DNA from: Candidatus Woesearchaeota archaeon
Lineage (GTDB): Archaea > Nanobdellota > Nanobdellia > Woesearchaeales > WAPY01
Length of the DNA stretch: 9,950 nt
Direction of reading: 5' to 3'
Assembly (NCBI GenBank): GCA_015520525.1
Contig: WAPY01000038.1
Location: forward strand, 1 to 9,950
Shown piece after piece: positions 6,218 through 9,950 of the stretch. Each line of letters opens with the position of its first letter. Position 1 is the stretch's first letter. The notes below the pieces were generated by a model that worked only from the letters and a program-made list of their open reading frames with translations, searched no databases and was not told the origin of the DNA. The position numbers and the translations under genes were made by a program.

Positions 6218-7739
6218 TTATTTTAAGAGATTCTAAAACCTTCTTCTTGTTGTGGTAATAAAGGTCAATGATCTCAGAGAATTTTTTGTAGTCTGTTATG
6301 TTCAACTCAGCAAGCTTTATAAGAACTTTCTCCCTAGTGCTAAGCTCTGTTTCTAACTCTTCAAGAGATTTTCCTGTTTTGGCGTGAATCTTCTTCAAAA
6401 TAACTGATTCCTTTGACTCTAAGAAGATATCCTTAGCTGCATCCCACTTAAACACAACATTCTTCTTCTCCTCACTCGAATATGGGAGGATTTCATCAAC
6501 CTCCTGAACCCGCCTTATGTTCTTATCCTTCTCTTTTATATGAATCATAAGAGTAATTATATCCAGAGAGTCAACTAATTCAGGGGGCAAGTTTATCGGC
6601 GGAGTCTCCAACCTCCTAATCAAGGTGGAGAATGAGCCCGCATGGAAGGTACTGTAACAACTATGACCAGAAGCCATGCCCTGAAAGAGAACAAAAGTCT
6701 CTTTTCCTCTAACTTCACCAACAACCACATAATCCGGATTCTGCCTGAAAGTTTCCTTAAGGAGACTGAAAAGATCTATATCCCCCACTTTAGAACCAAG
6801 CGAAACCCTGGACACAGCAGGTATCCAATTAGAATGAGCAAGATTAATCTCGCGGGTATCCTCTATAGAAGCTATTCTCGCTTCGGATGGAACAAAGTGA
6901 AGTATGGAGTTGAGGAAGGTTGTCTTTCCAGAAGCGGTTTCTCCAATAGCCATAATGTTCATCTTATAATCAATGGCAAGCCAGAAATAAGCTGCCATCC
7001 TCGGAGTTAAAGTCCTGTTCAGAATAAGATTAACCGGGGTTAAAGGCTTCTCTGTAAACTTTCTAATTGTAAATGTAGGGCCCTTAGTTGTTATATCGGA
7101 GCTGTAGGAAGCATTAACTCTAGAGCCGTCCGGAAGAGCAGCATCCAAGAAAGGCTGAGCGTAAGAGATGTATTTGCCGCACTTCTGTGCAAGCTTCTCA
7201 ACAAAATCCCTAAGCTCATCAACAGATTCAAAAACAATGTTTGTCCTCATATTTTCATAGACTCTATGAACAATATAAATAGGACTGTTGACACCGTTGC
7301 ATTCAATATCCTCAATATAATAATCATTCAACAACGGCTCAACCTTGTTAAACCCAACAGAATCTCTATAAATATAATACATAAGCTTTTGGTAGGTTTC
7401 AGGAGTTATTTTAGCGCCTAACTCTGCAAGGATGGATTTAGTGTTCTCTTCTAAATATTCAATTATTTTCTCCTTGTTTAAATCGCCGACAAAGTCCATA
7501 TTAAGAACTTCCTCAAGGCCAAGCTGCAAAAGCTTCAACAAACTCTTTTCATCATCAGTTAAGATTGGCTCCTCAACATAGTAAAGAAGTTCCTTTGTCT
7601 CCTTATCAATGAATATGTGGGCAAAAGCAAAAGGTGATATTAAAGGATATCTTACATTAAGATTGCCAGTTTTTATATCCGGCAGGTTTATGAATTTAGG
7701 CTTGAAAGAAATATGAAACTTTAAAACATCATCTGCCAT
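6213..7739 (-). CDS. Type II/IV secretion system (TadA/CpaF/GspE2-like) assembly ATPase
   Basis: This 508-residue cytoplasmic hexameric ATPase powers filament assembly. Its N-terminal region, about 1-235, contains the archaeal block YIEDIECNGVNSPIYIVH (141-158) and the strand FTIRKFTEKPLTPVNLI (223-239). The RecA-like core has Walker A at G266-ETASGK-T273, the Asp box with E293-D294 in IASIEDTREI, the Walker B region NPDYVVVGEVRGKE (334-347; E342 the likely catalytic Glu, R344) and a His box GHSCYSTFHAGS (358-369; H359 and H366). All key residues are present, so it should be active. A further about 100-residue C-terminal helical, lysine/glutamate-rich tail (403-508) goes beyond the core. It is the archaeal relative of TadA, EpdL and ArlI. 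The cluster has pilins rather than archaellum accessory genes, so pilus-type use is favoured. The ATG at 7739 has the SD GGTGAT. Confidence 0.96.
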   Translation of the reverse strand: MADDVLKFHISFKPKFINLPDIKTGNLNVRYPLISPFAFAHIFIDKETKELLYYVEEPILTDDEKSLLKLLQLGLEEVLNMDFVGDLNKEKIIEYLEENTKSILAELGAKITPETYQKLMYYIYRDSVGFNKVEPLLNDYYIEDIECNGVNSPIYIVHRVYENMRTNIVFESVDELRDFVEKLAQKCGKYISYAQPFLDAALPDGSRVNASYSSDITTKGPTFTIRKFTEKPLTPVNLILNRTLTPRMAAYFWLAIDYKMNIMAIGETASGKTTFLNSILHFVPSEARIASIEDTREINLAHSNWIPAVSRVSLGSKVGDIDLFSLLKETFRQNPDYVVVGEVRGKETFVLFQGMASGHSCYSTFHAGSFSTLIRRLETPPINLPPELVDSLDIITLMIHIKEKDKNIRRVQEVDEILPYSSEEKKNVVFKWDAAKDIFLESKESVILKKIHAKTGKSLEELETELSTREKVLIKLAELNITDYKKFSEIIDLYYHNKKKVLESLKIR

Positions 7740-7742
7740 AGT

Positions 7743-7748
7743 ATCACC
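7743..7748 (-). promoter_or_regulatory. Ribosome binding site of the ATPase gene
   Basis: GGTGAT on the minus strand lies 3 bases before the ATG at 7739 and is an exact six-base complement to the archaeal 16S 3' end. It fixes the ATPase start. Confidence 0.65.
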
Positions 7749-7777
7749 ACTTTTTTATAAATTACTAACAATCAGAG

Positions 7778-7785
7778 CTTTTAAA
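7778..7785 (-). promoter_or_regulatory. Possible internal TATA box for the ATPase/platform genes
   Basis: TTTAAAAG on the minus strand lies in the 56-base gap between the second pilin-like gene and the ATPase gene. A start about 26 bases downstream (near 7755) would give a leader of about 16 bases containing the GGTGAT SD. That geometry is sensible. A second TATA-like word (TTTATAAAAAAG, 7751-7762) is too close to the ATG to produce a transcript carrying it. The base composition makes chance matches likely. Confidence 0.4.
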
Positions 7786-7795
7786 GTTTGTGTTT

Positions 7796-8536
7796 TCAAC
7801 TCTTGCTTGTAAAAGAATTCAATTTAACACTAACAAAGTCAGATGAGCTGTCCAAACCAACATAAAAGGAATAATCATAATTTGAAGAGTTCACAAAGTA
7901 AAGAACATAAGCAGAACTTAAGAAATTACCAGAATTTGAGAGCACAGAATAACCAGTGCCATAAGACGAAGATTCATCTGTTGATAAGTGAATTGAAAAG
8001 TTTGCGTCAATATACTTGCCCTCCTTTTCAGAATAAATAGAGTTTATTATGCGAGAAGTGTTTATAACGGTCGAACAATTTTCCTTCGGCTTGGAAATAT
8101 TACCAAACTCAGTGAGATTAACCCTTAAAAAACCATTATCCAGAATATAATAGCAGTAATCGGGGGATTCGTAAGCAGTAACAGTCGAGTTGTAAGGCAA
8201 AGATAAAAACTCAACATCACCATACGATAATTTACTGCGGGGAGCCATAACAAGAGAGTGCAAAGGAATCTGCCAGATCAACTTATTATTCTGAACAAAT
8301 AATCTTCCAGACATAGGAAGAGAAACAACCCTCTGAGAACCAGGACCTTCTGAAACAACATCTTTTATGTAAGAATCTAAAACTTGAGCATTATTCTTAA
8401 GGTTGTTGAAAGCGGCCTTGTCTTTAAGCTTATTAATTACAGGAACACCAACTGAGAGAATAATAACCATAACAGAAACAACAACAAGAACATAAAGAAC
8501 TGCAGAAATCCAAACCTGACCTCTTTTTTGATTCAT
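7796..8536 (-). CDS. Pilin-like (pseudopilin) protein with KRG-type class III signal
   Basis: This 246-residue secreted or surface protein is anchored by one N-terminal helix. MNQKRG ends in a prepilin-peptidase site (after G6), then QVWISAVLYVLVVVSVMVII forms the mature N-terminal helix (7-26 and on to about 36), followed by an amphipathic helix INKLKDKAAFNNLKNNAQVL (34-53). This is the usual layout of a type IV pilin-like subunit, and KRG-QVW N-termini recur in DPANN proteins. The remainder is β-rich, with many Ser/Tyr/Asn and N-x-S/T sequons (N116, N140, N146, N153, N159, N179, N216), suiting an exposed glycosylated domain. C128 and C154 could form a disulfide. It is longer than the major pilin, so a minor or tip pilin is a reasonable guess. 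No SD precedes the ATG. A weak TATA-like word (ATAAAAAG, 8559-8566) sits 27 bases upstream. Confidence 0.82.
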   Translation of the reverse strand: MNQKRGQVWISAVLYVLVVVSVMVIILSVGVPVINKLKDKAAFNNLKNNAQVLDSYIKDVVSEGPGSQRVVSLPMSGRLFVQNNKLIWQIPLHSLVMAPRSKLSYGDVEFLSLPYNSTVTAYESPDYCYYILDNGFLRVNLTEFGNISKPKENCSTVINTSRIINSIYSEKEGKYIDANFSIHLSTDESSSYGTGYSVLSNSGNFLSSAYVLYFVNSSNYDYSFYVGLDSSSDFVSVKLNSFTSKS

Positions 8537-8565
8537 TTTAACAAAATAAACTTTCTCTCTTTTTA

Positions 8566-9003
8566 TTATTTACTGTTTAATATTTTATTCACGTCAACTC
8601 TAAGAGGATAATCAGAACAGTTCTCAATATACATAATGAAAGTGCTAAGGGAAGAACCTTTTGACAGTGTAGAGAGATTCTTCAGCTTAATAAGGCTAAA
8701 CTCTGATGGAGATAAGGAAAGATTAAACACCATCTTTTTACTTCCAACTTTAACAATTAAAGGACCTTTTAATTCAGAAGGACCTTTATTTTGAACGAGA
8801 AGATTCAAAGCGTCATCTTGTTTATCATAAAAAGAAGCTTTATAATCTATTCTCAAATTGATGCTTGAACAATCAATTTGTTTAGAACTAACAGATGTTG
8901 CCTTCTTTGAGAATGTGAAAATGTTAGAAGCATAAACTGTAAGAACAACAACGGCCAGCATAAAGAAAGCCAAAAGAAAAGATTTAATGATTCGAGAGTT
9001 CAT
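8566..9003 (-). CDS. Pilin homologue without a leader peptide, 145 residues
   Basis: This is a membrane-anchored exported protein with one N-terminal hydrophobic helix (about 8-27) and a small β-rich outer domain. I infer homology to the adjacent major pilin from matching landmarks. QIDCSSINLRID around C45 matches QMTCSEDVGINI around C59. The VQNKGPSELKG stretch (70-80) matches LKNSGSEALAG (94-104). The C-terminal CSDYPLRVDVNKI aligns without gaps to CANSEITLDTSQI, sharing the Cys, Asp and Ile. C45-C129 would be the counterpart of C59-C161. There is no KKG or KRG cleavage site: the ATG lies about where the processed pilin would begin. In-frame codons upstream to the stop at 9061-9063 contain no ATG, GTG or TTG, so no leader is hidden. 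No SD is seen. It may act as a minor subunit or assembly factor. Confidence 0.75.
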   Translation of the reverse strand: MNSRIIKSFLLAFFMLAVVVLTVYASNIFTFSKKATSVSSKQIDCSSINLRIDYKASFYDKQDDALNLLVQNKGPSELKGPLIVKVGSKKMVFNLSLSPSEFSLIKLKNLSTLSKGSSLSTFIMYIENCSDYPLRVDVNKILNSK

Positions 9004-9025
9004 AAGAAGAAATAAAATAAAAAGA
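9004..9025 (-). terminator. T-rich pyrimidine tract after the major pilin gene
   Basis: The whole 22-base gap between the pilin stop TAA (9026-9028) and the next ATG reads TCTTTTTATTTTATTTCTTC then TT on the minus strand: 17 T, 3 C and 2 A. Archaeal RNA polymerase terminates at U-rich tracts without needing a hairpin. Partial termination here would leave more pilin mRNA than mRNA for the downstream machinery. It also leaves the next gene without an SD. Confidence 0.5.
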
Positions 9026-9559
9026 TTAACTGCAGGTCTTAATCTGCGAAGTGTCCAAAGTTATCTCAGAATTTGCGCAAACTTTCGTCTCCGAACCAAC
9101 CTTAATCTCTGGGTTGATGACTAACTCCTTAAAGCTCTGATTACCAGGATATTCAATTGACGCTGCATGATAAATATCTCCAGGTTCTAAATCTTTACTG
9201 ATAGTTTTTAAGGTAACATTTTTATCAGTTATAATTTGAACCTTCAATCCAGCTAAAGCCTCTGAACCACTATTCTTTAAGGTAAACTTAATTGTTCCAT
9301 TAACGGAGGTATTGTCCGTGTCCTTATAACAAGCATCAAAAGAACCTGCAATGCTTAAGATGTTTATGCCAACATCCTCAGAACAGGTCATTTGAAGATT
9401 GCCCTTATTCTGAACATCTGTTTGAGTTTGAGTTATGTAACTCTTACCCCAGCTCATAACAATTGCACCTAAAGCCACTGCAAAAGCAATGAGCAGAACC
9501 GTCGCAATTAAGGGCGAAACTCCCTTTTTATTCCTAAAAAATAATTTTCCTCTTTTCAT
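9026..9559 (-). CDS. Archaeal type IV pilin, probable major subunit
   Basis: This 177-residue pilin precursor has the archaeal type IV pilin N-terminal domain. A basic leader MKRGKLFFRNKKG ends in a class III prepilin-peptidase site after G13, followed by VSPLIATVLLIAFAVALGAI and MSWG, the polymerising hydrophobic helix. The mature protein would be 164 residues. The outer domain is β-rich, with KNSGSEALAGLKV (95-107) and L-E-P-G-D (124-128), typical of immunoglobulin-like pilin heads. Four cysteines (C59, C77, C161, C176) could form two disulfides. Sequons at N83, N87, N114 and N140 suggest glycosylation. It has the strongest SD in the window (GGAGG, 7 bases upstream) and overlaps the preceding gene by ATGA. 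The strong SD and T-rich tract after it fit an abundantly made subunit. An archaellin is less likely because no archaellum accessory genes are nearby. Confidence 0.92.
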   Translation of the reverse strand: MKRGKLFFRNKKGVSPLIATVLLIAFAVALGAIVMSWGKSYITQTQTDVQNKGNLQMTCSEDVGINILSIAGSFDACYKDTDNTSVNGTIKFTLKNSGSEALAGLKVQIITDKNVTLKTISKDLEPGDIYHAASIEYPGNQSFKELVINPEIKVGSETKVCANSEITLDTSQIKTCS

Positions 9560-9903
9560 TCTTCTCCCTCCTTTTTAAGTCTTAGTTTGTATTGTTCGTA
9601 TAATTCATCAAATTTCTTTCCCTCCTTAAACATCATATAAACGCTTGGCAGGACGCCAATACATAGAGCGAGCAAGCCTGCAAGAACCAACCAGTTAAGC
9701 GTCTCTCCATTCAAGAACTTGTTGACGAAGCCGAACACTGCAATAAACATAAAAGAGAAGTATATAAACAGAGACTCCAAAAACACCAATATTGCCCTTT
9801 CCCTTGCAATCCTAGAACGCTCAATATTAATTTCCAAAAGCTTCAACTCAAAAGAAGAATCGACAGACGAATCTTCCTTACTTTTCTTTCTCGTTTTAAC
9901 CAA
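9556..9903 (-). CDS. Two-helix membrane protein of unknown function, first gene of the pilus cluster
   Basis: This is a small membrane protein of 115 residues with a basic, serine-containing N-terminal arm, a charged helix (roughly FELKLLEINIERSRIARERA), two hydrophobic helices (about residues 38-60 and 70-90 of the TTG-start form) and a charged C-terminal helix ending in KEGEE. Both arms are probably cytoplasmic, giving a hairpin. I do not recognise the family. It leads the operon and overlaps the pilin gene by ATGA, so it is probably linked to pilin production or membrane insertion. I chose the TTG at 9903 because GAGGTGAT ends 4 bases before it. The GTG at 9912 lies inside that SD, with GAGG touching it, and is a poor start; using it would add only MIS. 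An 8-base TATA word about 40 bases upstream fits a short SD-bearing leader. Confidence 0.78.
   Translation of the reverse strand: MVKTRKKSKEDSSVDSSFELKLLEINIERSRIARERAILVFLESLFIYFSFMFIAVFGFVNKFLNGETLNWLVLAGLLALCIGVLPSVYMMFKEGKKFDELYEQYKLRLKKEGEE
9567..9571 (-). promoter_or_regulatory. Strong ribosome binding site of the pilin gene
   Basis: GGAGG on the minus strand lies 7 bases before the ATG at 9559, inside the end of the upstream gene. It is the only full GGAGG among the starts in this window and fits high translation of the pilin. Confidence 0.7.
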
Positions 9904-9907
9904 CGAA

Positions 9908-9915
9908 ATCACCTC
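9908..9915 (-). promoter_or_regulatory. Ribosome binding site that decides a TTG start
   Basis: GAGGTGAT on the minus strand is an eight-base match to the archaeal SD consensus. It sits 4 bases before the TTG at 9901-9903. The alternative GTG (9910-9912) is part of this element, which argues against its use. Confidence 0.6.
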
Positions 9916-9940
9916 TTTTTTAGTTATTAATTTTTTGTTA

Positions 9941-9948
9941 TATTTAAA
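9941..9948 (-). promoter_or_regulatory. TATA box of the pilus cluster
   Basis: TTTAAATA on the minus strand, centred near 9944, predicts a transcription start near 9918. That gives a leader of about 15 bases holding the GAGGTGAT SD before the TTG. The window ends two bases upstream, so the BRE cannot be judged. Confidence 0.5.
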
Positions 9949-9950
9949 AG

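Noticed and set aside
6642..7010. 122-codon open frame on the plus strand, the longest in that orientation
   Set aside because: It lies wholly opposite the core of the ATPase gene, including the Walker motifs, and its translation shows no domain or membrane pattern. It is a shadow of that gene.
7751..7762. TTTATAAAAAAG as promoter of the ATPase gene
   Set aside because: It is a good TATA word, but its start site would fall inside the coding region, past the ATG. The word at 7778-7785 fits better.
7796..9559. Archaellum (flagellar) locus
   Set aside because: The pilin N-terminus and ATPase could suggest it, but no ArlF/G/H or other archaellum accessory genes are present, and there are two TadC-like proteins. 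A pilus-type system is favoured.
1..9950. CRISPR array, insertion sequence or long repeats
   Set aside because: I found no regularly spaced direct repeats, transposase motifs or terminal inverted repeats by reading both strands.

Overview
The window looks like part of an AT-rich archaeal genome, most likely from a DPANN lineage of the Woesearchaeales/Pacearchaeales type. The lineage is inferred from several features: an archaeal type IV pilin N-terminus (KKG followed by VSPLIATVLLIAFAVALG), a KRG-QVW pseudopilin of the kind often seen in DPANN genomes, an archaeal secretion ATPase with two TadC-like membrane proteins, TATA-box promoters with leaderless starts, and Shine-Dalgarno sites matching the archaeal anti-SD (GGTGAT). 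All eleven genes I can support lie on the minus strand, so the window is transcribed from its right end to its left end. It is almost fully coding. The only stretches without a gene are short, each under 75 bases.

Region 1 (about 9950 down to 2905) is a type IV pilus-like surface-filament or secretion cluster. In transcription order it holds: a two-helix membrane protein of unknown function; a major pilin with a class III signal peptide; a pilin homologue that starts about where the mature pilin would start and so has no leader; a second pilin-like protein with a KRG leader; the assembly ATPase; a 66-residue helical protein; a 733-residue TadC-like platform protein with a very long charged N-terminal extension; and a compact 298-residue TadC-like platform protein. 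Junctions are mostly ATGA overlaps or gaps of a few bases, with SD sites often built over the previous stop codon. A TATA box lies at the right edge, another probably precedes the ATPase, and a pyrimidine-only, T-rich tract follows the pilin. This suggests pilin may be made in excess over the machinery. No prepilin peptidase is present in the window.

Region 2 (2895 down to 1844) is a two-gene operon with its own TATA box. It encodes a 50-residue zinc-ribbon protein missed by length-filtered ORF calling, and a protein equal to only the C-terminal half of NFACT/Rqc2 (coiled-coil segment, NFACT-R domain and archaeal tail). This points to ribosome-associated quality control with a split factor.

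Region 3 (1798 down to 69) is a monocistronic, probably leaderless gene for a KefB/KefC-like cation:proton antiporter with a C-terminal NAD-binding RCK domain.

The most interesting points are the leaderless pilin homologue, the giant N-terminal extension of the first platform protein with its repeated amphipathic motifs, the resemblance of the small 66-residue protein to the start of that extension, and the split NFACT gene paired with a mini zinc ribbon.
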